Positions 35,354-45,351 of a DNA stretch of 64,000 bases are shown here, one piece after another (positions within the stretch are counted from its first letter, which is position 1; every line of letters starts with the position of its first letter). The notes beneath the pieces were generated by a model. The model saw nothing but the letters and a program-made list of their open reading frames with translations. It was not told the origin of the DNA and did not search any database. Source of the stretch: Marasmius tenuissimus (lineage: Eukaryota > Basidiomycota > Agaricomycetes > Agaricales > Marasmiaceae); NCBI GenBank assembly GCA_029532415.1, contig JAQOTA010000017.1, positions 310,001 through 374,000 on the forward strand, read 5' to 3'. The translations under genes were made by a program, and so were the position numbers.

Positions 35354-36832
35354 ATGGTCAAGAGTGTCCCCTTGGTTTCAGCCTACCTGGCCGCTATCAC
35401 AGTTCAAAGCGCCCTATATGGCTTCTTTGTCCTTCTCAGCGCTATCTCGATCTATGCCATGGCCAAAGCTGATGGACGACTGACACCGGTACCTCGCTAT
35501 GGCCAGAATCGCGCTGGAGTGGTGTCTTCCACCTCTCTTCTGCGCACGGTCAAACGTCCGTTATTTATCGGTGGAGCTGCAATGATAGGAATCGTCACTT
35601 CCGTACGTATTTCTACCTTCATCTTGCTTCCATTCTACCCGCCTGACAAACTGAGGATAGTATTGGGTCTTTTCGGCCATGCGTCTTTTTATGGCTGTCC
35701 TCCAATCCCCAGATCCGACGCTCTTTTACGCCGATCTGTCCCATTGGACTGAGGTCACCAAGATAGGCCTTATGATGGCATCCCTAATCTTGGGGGATTC
35801 TTTGCTTGTGAATGACTCGATGATCATTACCCATTATTCCCTGAGAAATTTTCATAGATCTATAGACTGTGGATTGTCTGGAATCGCAAACTCGCCATTG
35901 TCATTTTCCCGCTCCTTACGGTAACAGGGCTCGTAGGTGAGTTCTTATTGTCTGGGAAGGCATCAACGTATTGACGATGATACTTATAAGTTGCCGGAGT
36001 TGGTCTCACATACCAGCTCTCTGTTTTCCGGGTGGGGCAAGACATTTTCACCAGTGAAGTGGGTCTCTGGATCAAATTGGACAGCGCGTTCACGCTATGG
36101 TACGGACTCTGTGCAGTTTGGAGTTTGGGGCTTTGCTGACAATTTGTGATTTTAAGCACGAACATATATTGTAGCTGTGAGTTCGACTTGACCTCTCTGG
36201 GAGACCAGGATTATAGGAGACTTGGGTTGATCTCTTTCACAGCATTGATTGCCTGGCGAATTTGGAGGCAGAAACAAGATTCTTCGCCGTTTCTAGCGGA
36301 TCCCCAGTCCGCTCAATCCAACCTCCTCACGGCAAGTAGTCCAATCCTGTTGGCGGCGAGGCCTCACTCATTCTGTTTCCAGAGGTCATTCATTGTCTTT
36401 GTCGAAAGTGCTGCATTATATACGTATGTGTCACGGGCATTGCTTTCTTGGTTTGTTTCTACATCATCTGACGAAGCTTCCAGGATCTGGACGGTCCTGT
36501 ACATCGCAACCTTTGAGTCCAAGAGCGTCGCTCAGTTCTTTGTGATCAACTGCTTTCCCACCATAGCTGGGATATCTTTCATGTCGATCAACGCACGCAT
36601 CTTCCTCTCATCAGAAACTGCCGGAAACTCGAGAGGTTTCAGCTCAGCCTCTGCCACCATTCCGCGTTATAATGCCCCATATGTTTCGAACTCGGAGATT
36701 GCCGATACACAGGACACACCATACACCCTTCGTACAATCAAGCCAGTTGCTGTATCGATCAGTCACATCGTCGAACGCGAAAATCCGTCGACAGACAAAG
36801 GGGAACTCTCCAGGCTTGGATTCGAAAGCTGA
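35354..36832 (+). CDS. Orphan multi-TM (7TM-like) agaricomycete membrane protein
   Basis: Start ATG 35,354 (MVKSVPLVSAYLAA). Spliced over about six introns to TGA 36,832. Segments seen in order: SALYGFFVLLSAISIY, LGDSLL-IYRLWIVWNRKLAIVIFPLL, GVGLTYQL...TSEVGLWI, FTL-CTNIYC, GLIAWRIWR, IVFVESAALYT, CFPTIAGISFMSINARI. This series is characteristic of a large orphan family in mushroom genomes with seven predicted helices and an N-out topology; no ligand or enzyme activity is known. The tail is cytosolic and Ser/Thr-rich. Exon edges are approximate. Confidence 0.75.
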
Positions 36833-36975
36833 TAGAGTCTAAATAGCATGATCTCCGAGCGGTCTTTTCTCGCTTTGGCCGGGTCCTCTTCAACTATTAG
36901 TCCATCCCTCGTCCTACTACCTCCCTATCTACCGGTACTACCTATAGTGGACTGGCACCTGTATTTATATGAAGT

Positions 36976-37735
36976 TCACGAGTCGTACTCGGTGAAAGCA
37001 CCCACGTATACACGTCGAACGGAGCCATCATCTGGTTGAAAGGGAGAAACGATTCGATCCAAACTCTCAGCGCTCTTGGCGCCTTCGCGTCTAACTTGCT
37101 CGTTTTTAGATTCTTTCTGAACTCGTCGAGGCAGCTGTTCTGTCAAGATATCGAAAATTCCATCCAAGTCGTACATTTCGTCTGGAGTCTTCGTCCGACG
37201 TCCAGAACCACCACATTTTGCCGTAACTCGTTCAACCCCATCAGACTCGTCGCCGGGTTTCACTGGATCTCGGCGCTTGCCACCCCACCGCGGCATAGCT
37301 TGATGCAACTTTCAGTGCGCCGTCGACGTCTCTCGAGTCCCTACTGGTTTCAGGTACCTCCGACCTCGTGCATGCATCTTTTTGTAAGGATGGCGGATTT
37401 ATGGGCTTTTACTCTGCTCTGCGAGCGAAGCCCGCGAGTGATCGCGGCGTGGTTGAGTTCTGCCTAGGGCTCAGGATTCGTGTTGCGTACATGCTCGATG
37501 AACTCGCTTCTCCGCCGATTGGGTCGACTGATCAGACGCCCCAGGATCCAGTTTATCAGGGTGGTCCCCAACGCTTTGATCTTGTAAACCTTTCGCACTG
37601 ACCTTGAGCTGCAAAATTTAAGTTTCAACAAAGCGCGTCAGAGAGAAAAGCAAAGAAGATTGTACCACCTTCTTCTCGCGCGTTGCAGACTTGCACAGTG
37701 TCAGTTGCAGTGGGATTGGCCCTAAAACGTCGTAT
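36976..37735 (-). pseudogene. Broken copy of the J-domain gene
   Basis: Reading the minus strand from about 37,735, DNA clearly homologous to the 5' part of the J-domain gene at 32,758-33,681 can be followed: the GTTTACAAGATCAAAGCGTT region, CACCCTGAT (HPD codons), ASDQSTQSAEKRVHR, and a diverged next exon (TGCACGAGG). The HPD segment and upstream codons are out of frame with each other and the first exon has lost its start region. Downstream to 36,976 a 110-aa frame (KTPDEMYDLDGIFDILTEQL...) remains open and may be the old C-terminus of a diverged paralogue. Confidence 0.6.
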
Positions 37736-38930
37736 TAGACTTGTTTGTCATAAGTAGCAACAGGAGGAGCAGCTTAGAGGAGCAGAATCTCGCTCGTAAA
37801 GAACACAAGGCAGTAGCCAGGCAGGTAGGTGCCAAACCGTGAAGTCGTACGGAAAGTTGAATTCGAAGTCGAAAACGTGCTCGTTCGATACTCACGTGGT
37901 CGGTTTGCCGAATACTTGAACGCGGGCCGCCACCGCCGGTACGGTCCTTGGTTCTGAGAGCGTTCGGGAAACCAGGATTACGAGTCACCTGGGTGTCCGA
38001 GTCATCCGAGCCTCCGAGTCAAATTCCCGAAAGTCCGAGCCAGGCCACGGGAAGTACTTGAAGGTGTTCCTGCTAGTCCTTATAGTACATTCATGATAAA
38101 ATTCCATTAGGAAATGATTGTATTCCTTCATCAGGTCCAGAACTAGATTCCCATGCTGGCTCGTAGAAGGTTGGCCGCGGATGCATCTAGTTCTCACTAT
38201 CCCAAGGGAACAGTGATTGATACTCTTCGATATTGAAAACATCGATGCTAACGAGCTCAGTGAGGATCCCAACTCAAGTGTTACAGGGAAAACCAAGTGG
38301 GATTGGAAAAGGTCGAAGTTCAAGTTACTTGTGTGGTATACACGTGATATCTGCCTATATCAGGTTGTCTTCCCACGACGGCACGACGCGTCGTTCGAGG
38401 TCCTTCTTCCATCGCAACGCGTTTAGTAACTGAGTAGTTTTGAACACTGATAGTCCACTTGAAATCTATGCATACATACAACGTCAGATGTTCTCATTCC
38501 AGAATCCAGAACATGCAATCCACGTTGAATTCGCTCATTCTCAGATACTCGCAGCTCGCTTATACAGACCTATAGGCCTAAACATGGTCTGATTTTATCT
38601 CTTGGTGTTTCACAGTTATTTTCTCGCTGGTTGCTTGTGAAACAACGAGGAAAAGGCCCGAGAAGGGAAGATTCATGTTGGGCGTTAATGGGCGCTTAGA
38701 TATTCACGTGACATGACTCGGATGAGTCGGACGCCCGGACGGCTCGGACTCCTGGGTTCCGGGACTCTCTCTTGGTTCTGAATCAGAACAAGTCTCAACG
38801 GGATATTCATCGATATGGATGATGGTTCCCACAGGTTCCCACTGCCCAAGCCTCTCCAGCTCCTACAAAGCTTCTCGGGAACTCTGACTTAAACTAAGAT
38901 CGGAAGCTCCATGAGTGTTCCAAGCACAAA
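37500..38930. repeat. Segmental duplicate of the J-gene 5' region, split by ~800 bp
   Basis: 37,500-37,960 matches 33,480-33,900 in the same orientation (for example GCCAGGCAGGTAGGTGCCAAAC and CTCACGTGGTCGGTTTGCCG against near-identical runs). 38,770-38,930 matches 33,886-34,060 (CGATATGGATGATGGTTC, CAAGCCTCTCCAGCTCCTAC). The two halves are separated by about 800 bp of unrelated DNA, with GAGTCATCCGAGCCTCCGAG-like words at the inner edges. So one block was copied and later split. Confidence 0.7.
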
Positions 38931-39105
38931 GTCCGCCACAGTTTGGTCTATTTGCGCGATCATCATCCCAGATGATATGTTTTGTGCTACGTACTTATAC
39001 TAATAGGTCATGTCATATGTTCTTCCAATGTCATCTTCCGGTCGGCTAGTAGGTCGGCAGATGGAGTTTGAGAACCTAATGCGCAGTGGTCAGTTCTCGC
39101 CCTAA

Positions 39106-39110
39106 CTTAG
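39106..39110. repeat. Target-site duplication, left copy (CTTAG)
   Basis: Five bases directly outside the left LTR, identical to 48,978-48,982. Five-bp duplications are normal for Ty3/Gypsy integrases. Confidence 0.9.
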
Positions 39111-39335
39111 TGTAAGGGGGCTCTCACCGTTACGCCTTACTCGCGCGGGCACAGTAAGCTAGACCAGGGTTTATTTAGACCACAGGGTAGATACGTACTC
39201 GGAGAGTGTAGATGGGCGTAGTGAAAGTAAAAAGATAGATAACTACTTAGCTTTAGCCACACTTATATACCTGAGTATCGTGAGAAAGTATGAGAAAGTA
39301 ATAATATTATAGGAAAATAATATATATCCGTTACA
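39111..39335 (-). repeat. 3' LTR (225 bp)
   Basis: Begins TGTAA and ends TTACA on the plus strand, giving the usual TG...CA ends. By eye it has no difference from the copy at 48,753-48,977. Confidence 0.95.
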
Positions 39336-39346
39336 CTCTCCCCCAC
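39336..39346 (-). other. Polypurine tract
   Basis: On the minus strand GTGGGGGAGAG lies directly before the 3' LTR, the expected site for plus-strand DNA priming. Confidence 0.8.
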
Positions 39347-39391
39347 AAGATCCTAGCAGGGATATGAGAATAGAACGGATGCACCGAATGC

Positions 39392-41658
39392 TCAGTTTCC
39401 CGAATCGGTGCTCTGCATCTCTGAGTCCTGAGATACCACTGGAGTGATGTTGCCGCTCGTCTGTAGCGAAGGATCACTAGTGGTGCTCATCGTTAGAGCA
39501 TCGAAGCCGAGATCATCAAACCCCTCAGGAAATTTCACTTTCTTGGGGAGTTTGTAGTCGGATGATACGACTTTAGACTCGCGGAGTAACCCGAGTTGTG
39601 CCCGACGTCGTCGAAACTCGATGACTCCTTCAGTCGGGGGCCAGTCGTCAGGGACAGACCGGAAGGCATTATCTCCCGGAGAGGAAATAGGGTAAAACAA
39701 GGCACGGAAGCGTGCCTCGTTCAACAAAGCGGCGTATTGAGATTTGAACGCTGCTGAGTTGGTCGACAGATGCTGTTGGTCAATGATAAACTGCCATCCA
39801 AAGCGGATCATGGAGTTGACAGCAGGGATAGATATACCGCAGGCAGCGAAATGCCGAGCTACGGTTTCGAGGTTGTACGGAGGATTCCCCGAAGGACGTG
39901 TGAGACGGATAGCAGGATTGATGACAATGTGATATTTCGCCACCAGTTCCTGGTATAGCTGTGGCTTGGATATGAGGGAGATGAAGCTAAATCTCCACCC
40001 GTCATAAGCTTCTCGAGATTTCCCAGAGCGAGGAGGAGTCGTTTCCGAGAGTATGCGGCAGGCTCGGACACCATCGATGTCGATTATACCGCAATCGAAC
40101 ATGAGTTGTCCGAGGAGAGAGTGAGCATCGCCATGTACGAAATAGTACAAACCCCACTGGAACCAATCATTACGATGTCCAGCGTCTGGGGTAGCGACAG
40201 GGGGAATGACGCAGGGAGTGGCCCAATCGGTGGGAACTCCATGAATACGGAAGGTGGAGTGATCCAGGAGTTTGGTCGACTGAGCCCAAAGAGGATGAAG
40301 GGCTTCGACGTTCTCGAGAATGACCTTTTCTTCAGCATAGAAGGGGTCAACGCTGGGGGCGAACTCGGTTCCCTGCTCAATATATTCAGCAAGGGTATAG
40401 GCAAAGCGGAGATGAAGTAAATCTCCAACATTGCCCTTGACAGATGAACAATCTATCAAGGCCTTGAGATCCCCACGAGTGGTAGGAATAGCCTGCAGTC
40501 CAAGGGAAGGTCCGTGAGGGAACACAGTGGGCGAAGGCAAAGTGTTGGTAGCGATGCACTGGTCGACGTAGGCAGAAGACTTGCCCACACCGTCAAATGC
40601 AGCCCAGTCAATGGTGACTAGTGAGAAGTCACGGCCCGGACGAAATCCTGAGTGTTCAAGAGTCGTCCAAGATGCAGCTTGCGTGGGGAATGGCACACGA
40701 AGGTTACCCCAATCCGGAGATAGGGTAGAAGAAGTCGGAATCGTGACGATTCTGGAGGTGGACCGAGAGATATACGATCCTTCGGGACCGTTAGATCGAC
40801 GCATCGGGTTACGATCGTCGGGACGGCGATATGGGGCCGAGCGAGAAGAACGAACAGGGGAAGCGGCTTCTCGACGAAGTCTGTCTGCTGTCTCTCGTAA
40901 GGCAGCCATTTCGACGATGAGCTGCGACTTCTCTTCAAGAGCAGTGTTGTATTTCTCTTGAAGGGTGTTCTGCTTGTCGGTAAAGGAGGTGGTCAGAGCT
41001 TGAACCTTCTCCTCATGCTCGGCGGTCATGGTCAGGATCTTCGTCTCAAGGGAGGTGACCTTGACTTTGGCACGCTGAGCGGACTCCTTGAAGGGTCGAG
41101 ATACGTCGTCCTCGATGGTCTTCAGGGCAGTGAGCAGGTTGACATCACCAGCTCGTTTAGCAGTGACGAGATGTCCTAGTAGGTCGGGACAACCGTGTAT
41201 ATCGCGATGGATATGCGATACGATTCGGTACTCGGGATGAGCTACCCAATCACCGGGATCCTATTCAATAGTAAGAATAGAATTTCAAAACATAGTAAGT
41301 AAACGCACCGAACGGTCCGTTCTATCCACATCCATACTTGTAGTGGATCTCGCATTCATCCCTGAGTGCGGCATCATGCCCGGTGGCTGCTGGTACATCC
41401 AAGGGGGAGGATACATCGACGGGTTAAACTGGGTAAACTGCGTCGGATTCCAAGGGCTTCCTTGCGTAAACCCAAGAAATTGTTGATTCGGATTGAATGC
41501 ATTCGAGTTTGAATTCGAATTAAGGGGCATGGTCTCCCCCACTAAATCCATTCATGGATTAATAAAATGAAAGAACCGAATTGAATTCAGTACTCACATG
41601 CAGTGTTAATTGGGAAGGGAGTTCCCGCAGGCTGCTGGTTGTCGTTTTCGAAGTCCAT
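39392..41658 (-). CDS. ORF3: spliced accessory protein of the retrotransposon
   Basis: It lies between pol and the 3' LTR on the element's coding strand. Exons are 41598-41658, 41309-41541 and 39392-41260; the introns are 56 and 48 bp with clean GTGAGT/TAG and GTGCGT/TAG edges. The join gives 720 aa in one frame from ATG 41,658. The N-terminus (residues ~1-98) is Asn/Gln/Pro/Met-rich. Residues ~100-240 are helical with a strong coiled coil (HEEKVQALTTSFTDKQ...LRETADRLRRE). A basic Arg/Ser linker follows. The remaining ~430 residues look globular, with blocks such as FRPGRDFSLVTIDWAAFDG, GNVGDLLHLRFAYTLAEYI and WFQWGLYYFVHGD, ending in an acidic Ser/Thr tail. No signal peptide or membrane helix, so not an ordinary envelope protein. 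Function unknown. Confidence 0.8.
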
Positions 41659-41703
41659 CTCGATGGGAGGTGAAAGAAAGGAAGGACGAGTGAGTGTCAC
41701 TCG

Positions 41704-41725
41704 ATCTAGGTTATTTAACCTAGAT
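41704..41725. promoter_or_regulatory. Perfect 10-bp inverted repeat between pol and ORF3
   Basis: ATCTAGGTTA, two T, then TAACCTAGAT: a perfect palindrome with a 2-bp centre, 34 bp past the pol stop and 46 bp before the ORF3 start. It could be an operator for an internal promoter, a hairpin in the RNA, or a splice or termination signal. No other arm-like repeat is seen nearby. Confidence 0.75.
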
Positions 41726-41759
41726 TCCTAAACAGGGGTATGGGCGGTTAAATCTGCCA

Positions 41760-44700
41760 CTATCCCCTTTTCTGTTTCCCACGAGGCAAGTCTTGCCATC
41801 GGGATACGCCCATCAACGTATAATATTCGTCGAGGGCTTTCAGCCTGCAAACAGTGGAATACGGCTCCCAAGTTATGTCACCCAAGGTCCAGTAAGTGTG
41901 AAATTGGGGTTTACCCTTCACAAACTTATGATCTTGAATAGAGTCGACAAATTCTTCCGATTCAGGAGGGGCCCCGTAATCGTAAGGATCCGTTTTCGAC
42001 CTGTCAGGAAACAGAAGCGGGTCTGTCTCATGGAAAGGTTTCAACAAACTAACGTGGAATACGTCATGTATTCCCCGATTTATCAGTTCCTCAGGTAGGT
42101 CCAAGGTATACACCGAAACCTCCGGCTTGGCATCAAGCACAGCGTATGGGCCCACATACTTAGGCAAGAGTTTCGTTGCTCTTCCCTTAGGTAGGTTTAA
42201 GTTTTTAGTCGAAAGATAAACCTTCGACCCAACTTTTATGTCGGGTTCCGAACTCCTGCGGTTATTTGCATTGTGAGTCTGGAATACACGCGCGGCTATA
42301 ATTGCATCATGCGCGTCTAACAGGTTCTGCATAGCCTGTATTCCGAAGGCACGTACACCAGGGGGTGTGTTCTTCATATTCTCGGGCTCAAATAGCATTG
42401 ACGGTATGTACCCGTAATTCAACTCAAAAGGTGCGAAACCTGTCGTTTCGCTAACACTTGAATTGATTGCAAACTCCGTGTAGGGTAATTTAACCAGCCA
42501 ATCTCGTTGGTCAGGTCTAACCGTTGCACGTAGTATTTGCGCAATATTTCTATTGGCACGTTCTGTCTTTCCATCGGTCTGCGGGTGGAAAGATGTGGAC
42601 ATTAAGAGTTTTGAGCCTAGGAGGCGATGAATCTCTTTCCACCAGACAGAGGTGAATTTTGGGTCTCTGTCCGATACTATCGATCTCGGTAAGCCATGTA
42701 ATTTCACTATATCCTTCATGTATAACAATGAAAGATCTGTAGCCGTGTTACTGGTATGACAAGGCAACAGATGGACTTGTGAGGTGAGTCGACAGACTAT
42801 CACCCACACGTAGTTCATTCCTTTAATTTCAGGGAATGGACCAATAAAGTCCATGGATATCGATTCCCAAGGTCGCGTAGGAATCGGCAAAGGATGTAAC
42901 TTCCCTGCGGGAGCACGGGGAACTGTTTTGGACTGAATGCACGGTTGACAGGATCGACAGAACTTGTCAGTCATTGCAAACAATCCGGGCCACCAATAAC
43001 TGTGACGAATGTACGTCGCAGTTCGTTGTGGGCCATAATGACCTACAACCTGGTGAGCTGTATCTAGAATCAGTCCCCGAAGAGATCTGACACCTTTCTT
43101 CGATTTAGGTACACATAATACACGTTTACCAGCGTGGTTCTTAGTCCACACAAGTTTATTCTCGATTTCGAAATCGAGGTGATCCTCTGGTTTCTCGAGA
43201 ACACGTTTCAGAAGCGGGTCTTCAGATGTACTGTTCTGAAGATCCGATATGAACTCATTATCGGACTCGAAGTGAGTTGTGAGGCTAGGTCCATTGACTA
43301 AAGAGTCATAGACCGTTGGGTTAAACTCTGGTATAGGCTCAGAGTCATATTCTGAAGGTTCGCGAGCTAATTCAAGCTCTTCAGCTTCAATTTCTCGAGG
43401 CTCTCGGTTGTCTTTAGCTTCTCGGCGCGCAAGAAGTTGCTCAACTAAGCCGAAAATTTCCTTCTGACGATCCGAAGGTAAGTCTTCAGCTAATTTATCA
43501 ATACGAATGTCCGCATTGACATAGTGATGAGGTTTTTGAACCTCGTTTTCAGTATCTGATTCGTAATATCGAGACAGAATATCCGCAACGCGGTTTGTGA
43601 TACCTTTGATATAGGTAATCGTCAAATCGAATCTCGCTAGATATTCCATCCAGCGCATTTGACGTCCAGAGAGCTTCTTCTGTGTATGGAAGAACTCCAG
43701 AGCTTGGTGATCAGTTACAACGTTAACTTTGTAACCAATGAGCTTATCCTCCCATTTCAGGAGGGCTTCGAGTATGGCCAACGTCTCGAGTTCAAAGACT
43801 CGGTAGTTTCGTTGGGCATGAGTGAATTTCTTTGACATGAAGCCAGCAGGGCGACATGTCTGCCAGGTAGGTCCTTGGCCATACATTGCTCCGATTCCGG
43901 ACACAGAAGCGTCACATATTACCCAGATTGGGTCTGGATTCTTAGGATCTATTGGTTTTAACACCGGCGTCTTACAGCATAGGTCCTTGATGTGCTGAAA
44001 ACACACATCGTGAATTGGTCGCCAAAAGAAGGGCTGACCATTACTCGACATATCCGATAACGGAGTTGTATACGACGAGATATCCGGAAGGTAGGGAGCA
44101 ATGTAATTCACTATCCCTAAAAACTTCTGGATGTCATTGTAGTCCCGAGGGGTTCTCCACTCGCGGATCTTACTAAGTTTATCGCTATCCGCATGTAAAC
44201 CCAGGTCATCTATGACATGACCTAGGCAGTCCATGACTGCAGCGTAAAGTTCCACCTTACTGGATTTCAGGTAGAGCTTCTGCTCACGCAATTTATCGAA
44301 TACAAGACCTAGGTATCTCTCGTGTTCCTCAATTGTGTTACTGAATACAAATATATCATCCAGATACACATGCATAAAGATCCCGATGTAGTCTCGAAAT
44401 ATAGTATTCATCAACCTCTGAAAGGTAGAAGGTGCGTTGGTATCCCCTTGTTGCATAACACGACTAACAAAGGTTCCATTCACTGTGGAGAATGCCGTTT
44501 TGACGACATCTTCGGCGACTATCCTCACTTGCTCGTAAGCATCGGATAAATCAATCTTGGATCTAAATTTTGCGCTAGCAGTCTGCATTCTAACGCGATC
44601 CTGATCCGGAAGAGGAGTAACATCACGAATGGTGTTTGCATTCCTTTCCCGGCAATCAACGGTGGTGCGTAGACCTCCGTCCTTCTTAGCTATACAAAGC

Positions 44701-45347
44701 ATAGGAGATGCTGAGCTTACGGCTCGTGGTTCCCACCATCCAGCACGAGTATAACGTGCTATCTTCTCGGTGAGAACTTCCCGAACGGAATCAGGACAGC
44801 GGGGAGTATACGTCCTGTATTTCTTATCAGGATCAATCAACGGGATAGTGTGATTTACTTCCCGGTACGGTGGTAGCTGTTCAGGCACACCACTCATGAT
44901 GTCTTTACAGGCATTTAACCACTGTTCTTTCAAACGAGGTATGTCATCCTCAGTGTATTTTTTACCACTGAAAACCTCGGCGGAATCTATCCGAGTTTGA
45001 AATAAGTCCGCACTAGCGCGGAAGGATTCCAAAACGGGGTTTTTAGCGCTGGCCTTCTCAGGTACCGCTATCGGGATCCCATTTTGGGTGTTGAATTCTC
45101 TAACGAGTTTTTCAATCTCATGTAAGTCTCCATTGAGGCTTTTATCATCATAGTTCCGTTCACTGACATGCTCCATTAGAGCAATCATATCCTCTACAGT
45201 AATAGAGTCGTCGGGTCCCATCAGCACAGGTAAGTGCCGATTCAGCTTATTTTTTGTTTTATCTTCATCTTCGGCTACCTCTGATATGGTGGTAGCATAT
45301 CGAGTCCACGGTGGTTCAACCACATTAGACTGATGACTATCATGTAG
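41760..45347 (-). CDS. pol: Pol: reverse transcriptase, RNase H, integrase, chromodomain-like tail
   Basis: The frame is open from the codon after the Gag UGA to 41,760 (1,195 aa). No upstream ATG sets a normal start; the open frame follows Gag in the same phase. RT: DLSDAYEQVRI, FQRLMNTIFRDYIGIFMHVYLDDIFVFS (catalytic YLDD). RNase H: CDASVSGIGAM, ETLAIL, VVTDHQALEFF, RVADILSR. Integrase: HHCC finger (HQVVGHYG...CRSCQPCIQSK), then core D (MDFIGPFP), D (SDRDPKF), E (GKTERANR). C-terminus: EFVDSIQDHKFVKGKPQFHTYW...TWEPYS, a shortened chromodomain, placing the element in the chromoviruses. A protein made only as a fusion with Gag is expected. Confidence 0.95.
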   Translation of the reverse strand, partial: LHDSHQSNVVEPPWTRYATTISEVAEDEDKTKNKLNRHLPVLMGPDDSITVEDMIALMEHVSERNYDDKSLNGDLHEIEKLVREFNTQNGIPIAVPEKASAKNPVLESFRASADLFQTRIDSAEVFSGKKYTEDDIPRLKEQWLNACKDIMSGVPEQLPPYREVNHTIPLIDPDKKYRTYTPRCPDSVREVLTEKIARYTRAGWWEPRAVSSASPMLCIAKKDGGLRTTVDCRERNANTIRDVTPLPDQDRVRMQTASAKFRSKIDLSDAYEQVRIVAEDVVKTAFSTVNGTFVSRVMQQGDTNAPSTFQRLMNTIFRDYIGIFMHVYLDDIFVFSNTIEEHERYLGLVFDKLREQKLYLKSSKVELYAAVMDCLGHVIDDLGLHADSDKLSKIREWRTPRDYNDIQKFLGIVNYIAPYLPDISSYTTPLSDMSSNGQPFFWRPIHDVCFQHIKDLCCKTPVLKPIDPKNPDPIWVICDASVSGIGAMYGQGPTWQTCRPAGFMSKKFTHAQRNYRVFELETLAILEALLKWEDKLIGYKVNVVTDHQALEFFHTQKKLSGRQMRWMEYLARFDLTITYIKGITNRVADILSRYYESDTENEVQKPHHYVNADIRIDKLAEDLPSDRQKEIFGLVEQLLARREAKDNREPREIEAEELELAREPSEYDSEPIPEFNPTVYDSLVNGPSLTTHFESDNEFISDLQNSTSEDPLLKRVLEKPEDHLDFEIENKLVWTKNHAGKRVLCVPKSKKGVRSLRGLILDTAHQVVGHYGPQRTATYIRHSYWWPGLFAMTDKFCRSCQPCIQSKTVPRAPAGKLHPLPIPTRPWESISMDFIGPFPEIKGMNYVWVIVCRLTSQVHLLPCHTSNTATDLSLLYMKDIVKLHGLPRSIVSDRDPKFTSVWWKEIHRLLGSKLLMSTSFHPQTDGKTERANRNIAQILRATVRPDQRDWLVKLPYTEFAINSSVSETTGFAPFELNYGYIPSMLFEPENMKNTPPGVRAFGIQAMQNLLDAHDAIIAARVFQTHNANNRRSSEPDIKVGSKVYLSTKNLNLPKGRATKLLPKYVGPYAVLDAKPEVSVYTLDLPEELINRGIHDVFHVSLLKPFHETDPLLFPDRSKTDPYDYGAPPESEEFVDSIQDHKFVKGKPQFHTYWTLGDITWEPYSTVCRLKALDEYYTLMGVSRWQDLPRGKQKRG

Positions 45348-45351
45348 TCAT
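45333..45351 (-). promoter_or_regulatory. Gag-Pol recoding site: UGA-CUA inside a 7-bp hairpin
   Basis: On the minus strand the Gag frame ends AAA-TGA (45350-45348) and continues in the same frame as CTA-CAT-GAT-AGT into pol. UGA followed by CUA is the strongest known stop-readthrough context. The stop lies in a perfect stem: ATGACTA (45351-45345), loop CATGA, TAGTCAT (45339-45333). Confidence 0.75.

Noticed and set aside
44322..44549. Plus-strand frames inside the retrotransposon
   Set aside because: Antisense shadows of the RT coding region.
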